NCBI RefSeq assembly: GCF_000218685.1
Contig: NW_006763290.1
Coordinates: 3,870,908 to 3,934,907, forward strand
Source: Serpula lacrymans var. lacrymans S7.9
Lineage: Eukaryota; Basidiomycota; Agaricomycetes; Boletales; Serpulaceae
DNA length: 64,000 nucleotides
Reading direction: 5' to 3'
Shown here: in pieces, positions 35,324-47,420 of the stretch
Layout: the number at the start of each line of letters is the position of its first letter
Numbering within the stretch: position 1 is the stretch's first letter
The notes under the pieces: model-generated
Told to the model about the DNA's origin: nothing
The model's database searches: none
The model's input: only the letters and a program-made list of their open reading frames with translations
Made by a program: the position numbers and the translations under genes

Positions 35324-35667
35324 TGTTACGTTTGAGATGTACAAGCTTGGTAAGAAAAGGGTTTCTGGATATGGAAATGATTTCTGATAAGCCCGTGGAC
35401 AACGGGTTTGAGACGTATTCTGAAGTAGCTGAAGGGTTTCAATATGAATACCAAGTTGCACTGTTGAAGTGTACAATCATATTGGAGATGTTAACTACAA
35501 TACAAGTGGCTATATATACTGTCCTACTTTAGGGTAGGTGTTTGCGTTGAACAAACGACAATGGGTGAAAAACTATAACGAGTATTGAGTGTGGGAAATA
35601 GTAACGAGTAGTGGTAGGTAGCTACTCAAAGAAGAAATAAAGTTCGTATGAGTCACAGTTTGTAACA
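35324..35667 (-). repeat. 5' LTR of Gypsy-C
   Basis: 344 bases; plus strand TGTTACGTTTGAGATG to CACAGTTTGTAACA. Same length as the 3' copy with about 17 substitutions, mostly transitions. Followed by the target duplication CATTG. Confidence 0.9.
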
Positions 35668-35830
35668 CATTGTGCCTCTGACTGCTGTTTCTCAAGCTGT
35701 GGAGCTCATCCCATTATATGCACATGAAAGATTCCGCCATTGATGCAAGTAATTCACTGGAGTGCCGACTTGTTTTTTTTTGAACTGTTATTCGGACAAA
35801 ACAGTGTATTGTTCAATGTTGGTGGATGAC

Positions 35831-36501
35831 TGATGTGGGATGACTAACTCCCAATGCTGCTGCTGTACTAGTCCTTTTGTAAATCTTGTTGCATGATGCT
35901 ATCATATTTTGTTACTTTTTGTTATTAATTATGAATATGTTACAGCATGATGCTATCTAATCACTGAGATATTGGTTATTGTTGTGAGATAAAAATTATC
36001 AGAGCACAATTACAGAGATCTCGCAGCAGAACCTCCCTCATCCTAATAAGGAGACCGACACAACTTTGCACCAATTGCATGAGTTGGCACCAGAATTTCA
36101 GAAGCGCCGACTTAGCCGCTGTCAAGTCATTTTGCAGATATTACAGCTAAATTCATATTGATAAACCACCACATGAGAGCACACGTACAGGAAGACAAAA
36201 CAGAATGCAAATAGTTTCAAGTGCTGGCCACCTGCATGTGGCTCTGTCAGAGTCTAACCACATCAGTTTAGCCTTTTTGTTAAAATTTAGTCTAATATTC
36301 CAACTCAATTCAACTCAGTGGAAAGTCAGTCAAACTCCTATGCGTGTAATTTTTCAAAATATTGGTCTATCAATATGAATTTAGCTGTACAAACTATGAC
36401 TGTACTCCTGACAATTCATTCCTGAAAACTAATAAAACAGATAGTCAAAGAATTATGTAAGCTGTAGAAGTGCTTTTCAATGCTGTGCAGCTGTTCAGAC
36501 A
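35831..36501. other. No gene recognised
   Basis: About 0.7 kb between the decayed end of Plavaka-1 and the pogo-like element. It may include the 3' end of the Plavaka-1 element, but I could not recognise a terminal repeat. Confidence 0.4.
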
Positions 36502-36966
36502 TACAGTTATTTACCGGCACTTGAACCACCACCAACACTTGGACCAAACACAAATTACACATGAATTCCAGTCACAACAAGTAAAACAATGGTTGAGGCA
36601 ATAAAATACAATACTTTGCTATGCTTGGCCATAAGATAGGCCTCACTTGAGGCCACCATTAAACTAATGATTAGTATTTTACCCTTGAAATCACAAAATT
36701 CCATAGCTACTACAGGAAATACAAACACTGTAGCCATTCTAACCAATGGAATATTTACATTTGCTTCTTGGCTTCATGGTCCCAACACCTGATTGGAAGA
36801 TCAGTGACTCCTCATCTTGCCACTACAATGCCAATGAAGAAAGTCAATAAGGGTGTTAAGTTGTTTATCAGTAAACAAGATATACCTATTATGGAATAGT
36901 CATTATTAGGGACTTGAATATTACGGCAAATAAAAATGCTCACTATGTCTACAACGCACTCAGGTT

Positions 36967-39457
36967 ATGGCTGGCCGTGCAAAATCCAAGTGCAAGAAGC
37001 AACATACTGCAATTGTTGATAAAGAAAAAGGTCTTGCATATGCAATAAAAGTGTGGAATAATGACAAAAAGAAGCCAGAGGAAGATCAGAGGAGTCTGCA
37101 AGCAATTTGTTGTGAGGCAGAAGAAGAGATGAACAAGAGGAAGAAGAAGCATATTACCATTGACAGGGTTACTCTTACGAGACGACTTGGAGGTGGGAGA
37201 AGCTGTCAACAAGCAAATGAAGAAAATCATTCCTGGCTTACATCTGAAGAGGAGGAGAGCATCATCAATTATTGCCTTGACCTTGCAGCAAGAGGCTTCC
37301 CACTCAATTATAAAAGGCTCAAGTTTCATGTTGACACCCTCCTACAAGCATGACTTGGCAATTCTTTCCCAGAGACAGGGGTCGGAATGAATTGGACTGG
37401 GCATTTTCTTAATCGACACTCAAAGTGCTTGGGCACATATTAGAGTTCTCCACTTGATTCTGCTTGTGGGCGGGCAGTCAACAAGCACACATACAAAGCA
37501 TAGTGCAACTTACTTGAGAGCACCATCAAGGATAATAATATTGTCGAGGACTGCATCTGGGCAGCAGACAAAACTGGCTTCCAGCCTGGGAATGGACGCA
37601 AACAGCGTGTCATTGGTCCTGCACAAATGAAAATGCAACATCAGCAGCGGGATGGAAACCGCAAGAATATCACTATGATGGTGACTATCTGCGCTGATGG
37701 TGGATCAATTGCGCCAACTATTATCTACAAGGGGAAGTCATTTTTGACAAATTGGCATCAAGACAATACTCTGAAAGCCTCATGTGTTTGCTTTGCTGGG
37801 CCTCTGACTAGAATACTAAGGACTCACATAATTATAGAGTTGCTCATTCGCCCAAAGGGTAGACTGATGGTGCAATTGGACAACTTTGGATTGAAGACTT
37901 TGACAACAAAACCCACCAGAAAGTGCACGGACGAGCTCATCTTCTCCTTGTTAATGGCCATAACTCCCATTACACAAAGGAGTTCCTAGATTATGCCAGG
38001 GAACATATTCTTCATGTTTTGTGCTATCCCGCACATGCCACTCACATCTATCAAGGCCTTAACGTTGTTGTCTTCAGTCCATTGAAGAATTATTGGACGG
38101 AGGCACGTGACAGCTTTGAGAGTTCTACATGTCAAAAAATAACTAAAAACAACTTCATTATGATCTATAAAACAGCTCATCTCAAAGCACTCACCCCTGA
38201 AATCATTTGTTCTGCATTCAGGGCAACTGGCTGACCGGAACATCATTACCGAAGAGATGATGGCCCCAAGCTTGGAGACATCATCTCAAGGTCAGCTGCC
38301 ACTTCCACAGCCGAGCCCTGTTCATGTCATCACATCTCTTATGTGTCAGTATCGAAACAATACCGAAGATATTCAATGCACCCCATTTCCATCAACTCCC
38401 ATGCCAGGACTGTCACAAACTCCCCATATGAGTCAACCCTCCAGCCAGGACAGCAACAACAATCCATTCATCAACTCGGGTTGCGGCAACACCTCAATAC
38501 AGCGGCATCGACCACTTTGGCACACAGTGGTGACAAAACCGGATAAACCCGGTCTCTGCCAAAGCAGCCATTGTTCTCCATGGAGCATAGCCACCACTCC
38601 ATGGAGTAACCATTGTTCTCCTAGGAGTCATTATACTGTAGCGAGTAGCACCTCCAACTATAAGTAGTAGGGGGTTTAGTATAGGAATACCTCAGTCGTT
38701 TCTATAGCCTCTCGGGCAGCGGCTGAGTTTCACTTAGTTTTATTAAGTGGCAAAAGACACTGTCAAATCACTTGCATCTACATCAGCTTTGTTTCTTGTT
38801 GCTGATACCCCACTCACCTCATCTCATCACCTCCCACCATTCACACCATCCCAAATCTCCCCAACACGGCGCAAACACAAACACCCTCTGCTAGATGAAG
38901 AACCAGCAAACAAAAAAGAGAAAGCTTACCAAATGGCATTACATGAATCCTATAAGCGAGAGCTTGCATCAAAAAATGCACTCATTGGAATGTAGTCAAC
39001 TGTTGTTTTGCAGTTGATGTTTTGTGATTGTCTGTTAGGTCAGCTGGCAGCACAGGAGGAAAAACAGAAGAGAAGAAAGAAGGGTCAACTGAACAGTGAT
39101 GGACTGCCGAGATTACTCACAGGTGATGAATTTTATAACCGTGTGGTTGAGCATCAAACCGCTTTGGATGCAGCAAAAGCGGCACAAGAAGATTGTTGTA
39201 AACAAAAGGAGGAACAATCTGGGGTGTTGACAGAGTGGAAGAAGTTAGAAAAATTGCGGAAAACCTGGAATACGGCATGCAGAGAAGCTTACCATGAGGC
39301 CATGCACTTGTGGAAGGAGGAAAGTAATCTTGCAAAACAGGAGCGAAGGCGGGTGGGGTGGGGCAAAGCCAAAGCTAGGAAAGCTGGCAGTGAGGATGAG
39401 CAAAGTGATGAGAACATTGATGGCATGGAGAGTGATGGTGAGAGCGCAGAGGAGTAA
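36967..39457 (+). pseudogene. Pogo-like transposase (CENP-B-type HTH and DDE1)
   Basis: Starts at ATG 36967. The N-terminal basic helix-turn-helix region (AGRAKSKCKKQHTAIVDKEK, then VTLTRRLGGGRSCQQANEEN) is followed by LTSEEEESIINYCLDLAARG. The DDE core includes IWAADKTGFQPGNGRKQRV (about 37555) and, in a shifted frame, LLVNGHNSHYTKEFLDYARE with CYPAHATHIYQGLNVVVFSP (37940-38080). C-terminal MMAPSLETSSQG and, past the solo LTR, a long coiled-coil tail (LLGQLAAQEEKQKRRKKGQL to about 39457). Defects: TGA near 37351, frame changes near 37350, 37900 and 38235, and the LTR at 38531-38745. The second catalytic motif reads VNGHNSHY where relatives usually have VDGHNSHY. Confidence 0.8.
38531..38745 (+). 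repeat. Solo Copia LTR inside the pogo-like transposase
   Basis: 215 bases from TGACAAAACCGGATAAACCC to TTAGTTTTATTA, flanked by AGTGG on both sides (38526-38530 and 38746-38750). Same family as the LTR at 3316-3561. No internal Copia sequence remains, so LTR-LTR recombination removed the rest. Confidence 0.9.
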
Positions 39458-39766
39458 CCAGTGCTACCGTGACAATATCGCTAAGATAATGCTGTTTGCT
39501 GTCGCTTGGTCACTGACTTACCCGTTTTGGTGATGGTTCAAGTGATGGAGCATCCATGATAAGCAGTCAATCCTTGTGCAAGCAAATCGCAAAAATACAG
39601 CATTCAAGTTTTATTTTATTTCCTTTATACTATATGCTCGAGTATATACTGAAGTCATCCTACCAGCTGATCTTAATAAAATGTTGTTGTTGTGAATACA
39701 GAAGCAATCAAAAACTTGGTGGTTCAAGTGTCGGTAAATAACTGTAATACTACATTTGTTAATTTA

Positions 39767-42700
39767 CTATGAGTTGATGTTTGTAACTTTTTGAACCCAT
39801 TCCATAGCCTTTACCTTGACGGCTATAGCACCTTCCCCATGACCGAACTTTTGCTCAAGATCTAGCCACTTCTTGAAAAAGTACCTGGGACAGGTCAACG
39901 AAAATTCGGATTTACTTTATGATGTTACACATACTTTGCATTGTGACCCGTCATATTGATTGCAAAAACTCGGTTGAAAATGTCACTGGACCCTTGTCAG
40001 AGAGTGGTAACCAGGATAAAAACTGTTGCTTACCGCAAATTTTGCATAGCACACTGACCTGCTTCCATGTCAATATATACTGACCATAAATCCCATCGCT
40101 TTGGATGCGAGTCAACCGCGCCTTCAAAGATTGTTTTCCCCCGTTCAGGATCTCCGAGCTTATATTCCATCTGAGCAAATCTGGATATTGTTTTCAAGTC
40201 TAGTATGAAACATTATGAGCTTTAATACGTATAACTGGGCTGGAACTTACGTTTATTTATCTCCAAACTATGTAAACTTGCAGAAAGTAATCTGCGAGCC
40301 TGTTCTAACTTGCCGCAACGTAGATAGTACTCGGCAAAAAGGGTCCATACTTTGGAACTGTGACTAAATTTCCTGCAGGCTCGTATGTACTGCTCTTCAG
40401 CTTTCTATACAGTATTTTAGTTAACATGTAAGTAGTCTCGAAAATGATTCCACAAACCTCATGTTTCTCGCTTTGTTCAAAAATGGCTGCCAGGCGGAGA
40501 TGAAGAGTTTTGGCATCATTGTAGCGCAAGGCATCTTTAAAAGTGGTTTCCAGCGTATCGTTTGTGCCATATGTGTTTTCCAAGTTCAACATTGCAATCC
40601 ACACGTTTAACTTCTCCTGTTCTTCACGGAAATTGATTGTTTGGATAGCCCGTCGCCCCAGTTCCCGCGCTCTGTCCAATTCTGATAATTGTAATTGAAA
40701 GGAAATATAACGTATCCATAGAAATGACGAATTCGGCGAACCCAATAACAGCTTCTCGAAATCTGCGATGGCCTCGGGGGGTTGGAAGTGTATGTCTGCT
40801 GTCAAGTCGCCGTCTTTTACTCCCTTGCGAAATGTCTTCTTGTTCTGCCCAAGATCACCGTCTTCGCTACTTTTAGAGGAAGATTCTGACAACGTTCCAA
40901 GGTCAAACCATTGGAATGCTTCCAGATTCAACAGGTGTGCAGAATTTTGGAGTAGCGAAGCTGTATAAAGCTGGGTCAAGGGAGTAGCGATATCAGCAAG
41001 CATGTCTTCGCCATCATTTTGTTGCTCTCCGCTGCTGACGTCTTTCCGAGAACTGTGATCACTATCGACAACTTCGCGAATGGCCAACAACTCCCCGTTA
41101 TCACATACGACGCTCATAGTGCCTTCCCCACGATCTTGAAGAACTATATCCATGTCAGCTTCATGGTCGTCACCAACAAAATAAGAAGGCTTCAAGCCGA
41201 ATGATATTCGTCGATTTTCTTGGTCGATTGATAGAATAAGGGCCTTTACTGGATCCCCTTCTCGGAAATTACCAAGAGATACTGTAACATCAGCATCTTT
41301 GTTATCTGATAACTATGAAAGACAGTCATTACAACACGGCAAACATCTCGTAAATGAACTTATACCTCAGACTTGTGGCATAGTCCACTGAGCGTTGATC
41401 CATCAATCTCAATGAAAAGACCATACAATTCGATTCGCTTGACACGGCCCGTGACCTTCTGCCCTTGATGTAGATCAGCAAAAGTGAACGAGTCCGTTCC
41501 ATCTCTCGTCAAATCCCTTGACCGAAATGTCATCTCTACTTTTTTGGTCAGAACATCCACGCTGCGAAGTGGTGAACATTAATGTCATACTAAAATCGAA
41601 ATACGTACCTCAGAATGCTGCCTTTAACTACTTGATTCGCCGTAAACCGGCTTTTCCAATCTTTGACAAACTTTGAACATAAGACCTCTTAAGTTAACGA
41701 TTTAAAACTAAGTTAATGTGAGGCTGACCGTATTGAAAAGTTCCTTGATCTGCACGCGTGCGTCAATCCCACGTCCGAGCATCACAAACAAACCATGCTC
41801 TGAAACACTCTTGACGAAACCCCTCACTGTATCTCCGGTTTTAAGTTCTGCGAATGCCTTGATTTCCCGGTCAGTCACAAGTCCGGTCTTCACTGGTAAA
41901 AATCTCGATGGGCGAGTAGATAGCGTAGCATGGTTATTGGACTTATCAATGCCGATGACCACCGCCTTCAAGATAGAGTCAACCGGAAGAAAAGAGATGC
42001 CAGCGTCGTAATTGTCAGAAACATCCGTGGGATGCAGAGAGCCACTAATCCGTGTCGAAATTTTGACGTGCGCACCACTGTGACAATGGCGAGTCACTCT
42101 TCCCCCAACAACCTGTCCTATCTCAATCGTGTCCATTGATACTGCGCCCTTCTTGATCACCGCCCTCCCCCTCAAATTACCAACTACAAGAACAAAATCC
42201 TTTTCCAAATTCCGCGAAACAACAACCAGCCGATCAACCCGATCACCAACTTTCAAGGACATCTCGAGCTTAGCCGATGTTGTGCCATAATGATTTGCCA
42301 AATTTCTCAAGGAGATGAGAGCTGGCGCCTGAGTGGGCTGCAGTGAGAGGGCTATGTTCCTTGTATGTATTTCAGTAACGATGCCTTCAACAGTACTGCC
42401 AATTTCAACTCCAGTGATTGTCGCTGCCACAGACTGAACATTCAATGTTACTTGGCGTATACTGGCCACCATACGTTGATTCTTTGCGTCGATCGAAATG
42501 ATGCGGACTTTAACAACCTTACCTACCGAAAATTCATCGGCCAGTTTTCCTGTAACTTGACTAAAATGTGTTGAGAAATGATCGTCAGATCAAAAAGACG
42601 AAAACATACCCAACCTCCTGAAGAGGTATTATGGCCTTCACGTTGTTATAAAATTCGACTTGTATGGCCTTATCTAAGATTTTGGACACAGCAGCGTCCG

Positions 42701-44817
42701 TCACCAAACCAATATTGTCGTCATCATAAGAAGATAGAATAGGCAGCGTAGATTCAACGAGGGTCTTTTTCGCAGTAAGCACTATACGCCGCTGTTCAGA
42801 GTCAATAGTGAGTACCTACGTTCCATATGAGTAAAATATTATGATCCACAAGAATATCATTTGCTCACACGGCATTTGATACTGACTCCTAGTTTGAATC
42901 TCAGTGTCGGATGCTTAATCGCTATATCTGCGTAATGGTTAGGCCAGACTACCCCGTCGACGTTAGCCGATATAGATATGAATAACGCGGACTTGGTCAT
43001 TTGCTTTATCGTTCCTCTAAGAACTTCGCCGACAAGGATTTCACCAGCTTCCAAGAACTTCTGCTCCAGGACCGATCGGCGCAATGAAAGCTGCAGTATA
43101 CCGTCCAAGGGGTGAAGACCTGTTACGCGACCTCTGTGGATAGTATTTAATTTCCAGGGTCCAGTAGCTGAAAGCGATAGGACGTGATCATCAGATATTT
43201 GAGAGATCTGAAAAATATATCTCAATAAGAGAACAGCTCATAGGAAAGGGAAAAATACTGACATGCACGAATCCCTCTACTCCCGGCTGCACTTCTACTA
43301 TGAGTCCTTGTTCCCCTTCCAGCTTATTCACTCTGACTGCTTCTAATACCGTGCCTATCGGATAACTTTCGACCTCCTCTTTCTTTTTCAATCCTATTAT
43401 GTGGTCCGCAAGGCTCACGGCAAATGTCGGATAAGGGCTCGAGTGGACGCTATAAAGCACTCTAGCTTTCACTTTCCTTCCAACTTTATATTCTTCCATT
43501 TCACCCGCAGGTAAGTGGAACTCGTTGACTACTCCATTAAAAAAGTGAAGTAGCTTGAGGTTTAAACCAGCGGGCTTTGCAGATATGATGAGCGATTGCA
43601 CCATTGATCCCGGAAGGATTGACGAAACATGAGTTACTTCTGAAAGCTAAAGAATATATTAGATCACATTACACATTGACTACTGCGATACTGACCGAAG
43701 CAGACGCCAATAATTCTGGGTCGACCGATAGTGTGCAATTCCGGCCATCAGTGGACATCTCAGTGACACAAACCTCTACCAAGGAGCCAACTACGAAATG
43801 ATTCGTGTTAACATGGGCTTTACGGTAGTCTTTAAATGATAGAAAACCAGAAGTATCAGATATGCCTAAGTCAAAGATATACCCATGATCCTCAACACTT
43901 CTGAGCGCTGCGGACATAGTCTACCAAAAATTGGACAGTCAGTTGGAAGTGCCCAACCGCATAAGATCAAAATAGGATCACATACAAATCCTGTGGTAAG
44001 GTCAGACTTCTGAACCCCAGCATTGACTCTTTCGGGGATGAGACTGAGCTCAATTCGTCGGCTGGCTCTGATGGCGTCGTTTCTGACTTTCCCTAATCCG
44101 CATACATCAGCGGACCCCGCCGCGTGAGTAGCAATGACAATAGCCCTGACGTATTGCCCCGGGTAGAAAAGGTGGGCCAGTTCAGGAATATGAAAACTGG
44201 AATTCCAGCCATTTTCAATGTGAGAGTACTCGCCCGGCTGAACTGTGTTCGCAGGAGTAGATTCTAATCGCTCTGTGAGCTGTGAGGTGACTTGCGTTAC
44301 AGGAACGTGTGCCACAATCCGATTCGGTAAAGATACGATCAGGGCCAAAGGATGTATGAACATAATCTGACCAAAAATTTTCATGCCAGGGACGATTCGC
44401 TATAAGAGATGTACTTAAGGAAGATTTTTCTAAAAATTGAAGAGGGAAATGATACTTTGTAGTTTAGACATTCTTTTAGCGTTGGATTCTTGATCGAATC
44501 GACATTATTCTTCAGTATGTGCCCTTGCTGCAATGATATTCAGCCGAGAAGCAAGAGTCACGAATAAGAAAATTGACCGAAATGAGCTTGACATTAGCTT
44601 CATCAACTCCTTCAGCTCGTATAGCTTTCACCTCGAGAGGAGTGAAACTTGTACCACCACCACGAGGAAATTCAACTGCTTCTTCGGTAAATTTTGCAAC
44701 ATGCTCAACATCACTCTGGGTTGCCTGCTTTCCTTGGAGAGCGCCTTCTGAAAATTTCTTCTTCTTAGATTTCTGGAACGAAGATTTATCGTCCAAGCCG
44801 CGCTTATGACCAACCAT
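39767..44817 (-). CDS. RRP5: rRNA biogenesis protein RRP5
   Basis: Large nucleolar factor required for early pre-rRNA cleavages in both 40S and 60S subunit assembly. I join 15 exons on the minus strand: 44817-44578, 44527-44456, 44399-43986, 43920-43696, 43646-43263, 43207-42869, 42815-42610, 42560-41729, 41670-41609, 41561-41366, 41312-40458, 40404-40251, 40199-40034, 39985-39935, 39884-39767. All splice phases agree and give 1,437 codons without a stop. The N-terminus is lysine-rich with the signature EFPRGGGTSFTPLE. Then come tandem S1 RNA-binding repeats, for example ELYGLFIEIDGSTLSGLCHK, and from about residue 1110 HAT/TPR-like repeats (SSFLWIRYISFQLQLSELDR, SHSSKVWTLFAEYYLRCGK, PERGKTIFEGAVDSHPKRWD). 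It ends FFKKWLDLEQKFGHGEG. Yeast Rrp5 is longer (about 1,730). This is the only clearly intact conserved cellular gene here. Confidence 0.93.
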
Positions 44818-44939
44818 ATGGAATCGTCTACGCAGATGTATAGCTAATAAAACAATCGGAATGAAAAGAAAGGCTTGCCTGGGTCGATGAATGTAAGGTT
44901 AAGCCAGAGAGTGCGTCGTATAATTGGGATACTTGCGGC

Positions 44940-47420
44940 CTCCCATGGAAAATGCTGGCATTATGCCTCGAACTTTTTCTAGCCGTGAGAAAATGTGGGG
45001 CGGTCAAGCGTGGGATATTGCCGTTTGCACCAATTCGGCATGTTCCTGTGGAAGATGAAGATAATGTAGCTGGTCCTTCTAGACATGACTGGCAACATGA
45101 TGAAGATGCGGAGGAAAGGGTTGAGGATGAAGATCACACTGCAGGTAATATTATCAGGATGGATTGACTGTATATGTGAAGTGGAAGAGAGTATTTTAGA
45201 TGGTGATGTTGAGATGAAAGCTAGTGAGGTCAATAAGTTTGCGCCTTTTACATCTGAGGTGCATTGGAGGATTGCTTTCTGGGCCGTACAGGATGGAATT
45301 GGGCATAAAGCATTTGATAAACTAATGACTATACCTGGAGTGAGCAACAGAGACTCAAACTATGTCATTGTAGGTTGTAAAGAAGTTAGGCTTGTCTTAT
45401 CATAATATACAAGGACTTCACAAGGTGGTCAACAATGTTTCTGAACATGCTACATGGAAGGAGAGAAAACTATGGCTCAAGAACAATCCAGAGCACAAAC
45501 ATGTAGTACATATAGTTTATCATTGTGATCCTGTTGACACTACACCGCAGAAAAAGTCGGATTTTCCATGATTAACATGTGGCAAAAGTCTAGACATTTT
45601 TGTCACATGTGGATCAGATGTTAATGAGGTGTTGAAGGGAAAAATCACTGCGTTTTGACTTTGTTTACCTTTGTTTACAAAACTTCGGACTAGTATTGCA
45701 GAGTCCAGTATTCCTATTCTTTAGTTACTCATACTGGACTGTAGGTACTGTACACATTCTGTACTCTCTGATAATAAAGTTACTCATACTGTACTCTAGT
45801 TCTGTCCCTGTTAGCTCTCGGCAAGTGGCTAGACACTTCGCAGAAGTTCTCAATTGGACAGAGTGTACCCTTCAGACTCTTCCGCCAGTGCCAAGTGCAC
45901 CATTTGTGATACCGCCCTATTCAAATCCATGGACCTTTTATTGCAGCCTCAGTCTGACTCAAGGAAACCTTGCCCATGGTTACAGTGTCCTCAAAACCCG
46001 CTTTCTAATGCTCTGCTTTGATTACTCTGGCAAGATGGAATGGAAGCACATAAGGACTCTTGGTGTGAACAGGTGTTACAATTGACATACTAGCACCTAC
46101 TTACGCTTCACTTTTTGTACTTTTACTTTTACTTTTCCCAAGTCACATGACCAGTTATGTGACCATTTACTTTACTTTACATTTTTGACTTTTCATAGTC
46201 ACATGACCAGTCATGTGACACATCACCTGACCGGTGTCTAGGCTCACCATGTGACTGGTCACATGCTAAACATCGGACTTTAAACTTTAGTTACAACTGT
46301 ACAGTACCTCATGTATTTTAGTATATATACAGGAGCAATACATAGGGAAGGACTCAGCGAGTCCTCCTGTTGTCTAGCACAACAAACTTGTTGAAACCTG
46401 AGGGGTGATCCCTCCTTTCTCTCTTCTCCTTTGCTTGTCTAAGTTGTGCACCAGAGTAAGAAACTCTTGGTCATTACAAGCAGAGGATCCACAAACTCAC
46501 GGTTCCATGTTCGTCCCTGTAATTCTCGGGAGTGACAAGACCACTGTCTTAGTTGCAACTGGACAGAACAAATAGTATCCACTCTATCTTTCAATTGGAA
46601 ACATTCACAACAATGTTCGTTGTGCCCACAAAAATGGTGTTGTATTAGTAGGATTTTTGGCCATCCGAAAAAGTAAGTCCTTTACTATGTTTTATTATTG
46701 TGCGTACACAAAAACCTATTAGCTGACAAGAAATACAGCAATAATGATAAGTTCCGCAAGTTCCGCCGCCAACCTTTCCATACATCATTAGCTTTTATGC
46801 TTCAGGATATTTGGCCAGGAATGACCAGTCCCGAGGTAGCACAATACCCTGATCAACATCTCCGACAAGTCATTTTTGGACCATATATAGCTGATTACCC
46901 AGAACAAGCATTGCTGGCTTGTATTGTCCAGGGATGGTGTCTACGGTAAGTCCAGTTTAATCCTTATATAGTAATTCATGCTCAAATATTTTTCAATCAG
47001 CTGTACAGTGCTACCAACCAACCTTGATGGAGAAAGCAAAAGACGTTCAGAAGAGCATACAGAAGTGCTTGTCAATTGTTTGGATTTAGGTGTATTATGG
47101 GATGAGTATGGCATTGTAGGGGACCTGGTAGTAAGTCCTCTCTTGTGTTTTCAATGTATTATCTGATCTTTAATATAATTTGTCCGGTTCCTCTAAGCCT
47201 TTTACCAATGACTTTCCACATGCTGATATTCATGAGCTCTTGGCTCCCAACTTACTTCATCAGCTTATCAAGGGTACCTTCAAGGATCATCTAGTCACCT
47301 GGGTCGAAGAATATATCACACAAAATTATAGCTCAGCTTGTGCAAACAAAATACTAGATGATATTGACCAAAGGTATGTTGCCTTTGTGAACTTTATATA
47401 TAGACTAGCTAATGAACACT
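44940..47420 (+). pseudogene. Plavaka-2: decayed Plavaka-type transposase
   Basis: Plus-strand fragments in order: an acidic linker (PVEDEDNVAGPSRHDWQHDE, about 45030-45095) and FAPFTSEVHWRIAFWAVQDG (45240). A 35-base intron at 45340-45374 then joins IPG to VVKKLGLSYHNIQGLHKVV. The frame decays near 45560. After a foreign stretch and the LTR-B insertion it resumes with VILGSDKTTVLVATGQNK (46520), FRRQPFHTSLAFMLQDIWPG (46760), IADYPEQALLACIVQGW (46890) and CTVLPTNLDGESKRRSEEHT. Then come HADIHELLAPNLLHQLIKGT (47219) and HLVTWVEEYITQ. It ends where the captured fragment at 47421 begins. 45560-46073 holds sequence I do not recognise, including a frame with YCSLSLTQGNLAHGYSVLK. It is a different lineage from Plavaka-1. 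Confidence 0.75.
46074..46478 (+). repeat. Solo LTR-B inside Plavaka-2
   Basis: 405 bases from TGTTACAATTGACATACTAG to CTCTTGGTCATTACA, clearly the family of 9856-10256 and 10973-11385. The flanks ACAGG and AGCAG do not form a clean 5-bp duplication. It contains the TCACATGACCAGTTATGTGA near-palindromes and a TATATATAC box near 46323. Confidence 0.85.

Larger units (their letters stand above)
28849..35667 (-). mobile_element. Gypsy-C: complete Ty3/Gypsy chromovirus with an extra ORF
   Basis: 6,819 bases on the minus strand, flanked by a perfect CATTG duplication (28844-28848 and 35668-35672). Order: 5' LTR, gag, protease, RT, RNase H, integrase, chromodomain, extra ORF, polypurine tract, 3' LTR. 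The two LTRs are both 344 bases without indels and differ at about 17 sites, roughly 5 percent, so it is an old but structurally whole insertion. It sits in the C-terminal coding part of Plavaka-1. The coding region has several in-frame stops and at least one frameshift, so it is no longer autonomous. It is unrelated to Gypsy-A in LTR sequence and only distantly similar in pol. Confidence 0.9.
21925..35830 (+). pseudogene. Plavaka-1: Plavaka-type transposase gene, split by two insertions
   Basis: Begins at ATG 21925 with a C2H2-type finger (CPNCNRGYNDSAAIVQHLND), as in many Plavaka transposases of Agaricomycetes. An in-frame TAG lies near 22278 and an intron at about 22317-22371. The frame is cut at 22614 by the TIR element; removing that element plus one 8-bp duplication restores the frame through 26773. 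Downstream come the landmarks PIGATIVPITLGSNKTAVT (26892), FTPLIAYQANLPGVQVIVCV (27180), and PELLHTCHKFFFDHVLLW (27475). Then IDNFCIPKLELMQNF (27870) and, after Gypsy-C, ECTIVPLTAVSQAVELIPLY (35672). Frameshifts near 26985 and 27600, further stops, and both insertions make it dead. Plavaka is usually placed near the CACTA/KDZ DNA transposons. I could not identify the terminal repeats of this copy. Confidence 0.8.
36504..39744 (+). mobile_element. Pogo-like DNA transposon (Tc1/mariner superfamily)
   Basis: 3,241 bases with terminal inverted repeats: CAGTTATTTACCGGCACTTG at the left and its complement (one difference, CCGACA) at 39719-39744. Both ends are flanked by TA (36502-36503 and 39745-39746), the target duplication of this superfamily. 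Inside is a plus-strand transposase gene, broken, and a solo Copia LTR. The right end lies 22 bases from the stop codon of RRP5. Confidence 0.85.

Noticed and set aside
41718..42574. Plus-strand ORFs inside the RRP5 region
   Set aside because: They are antisense to exons that join into one open RRP5 frame with conserved S1 repeats.
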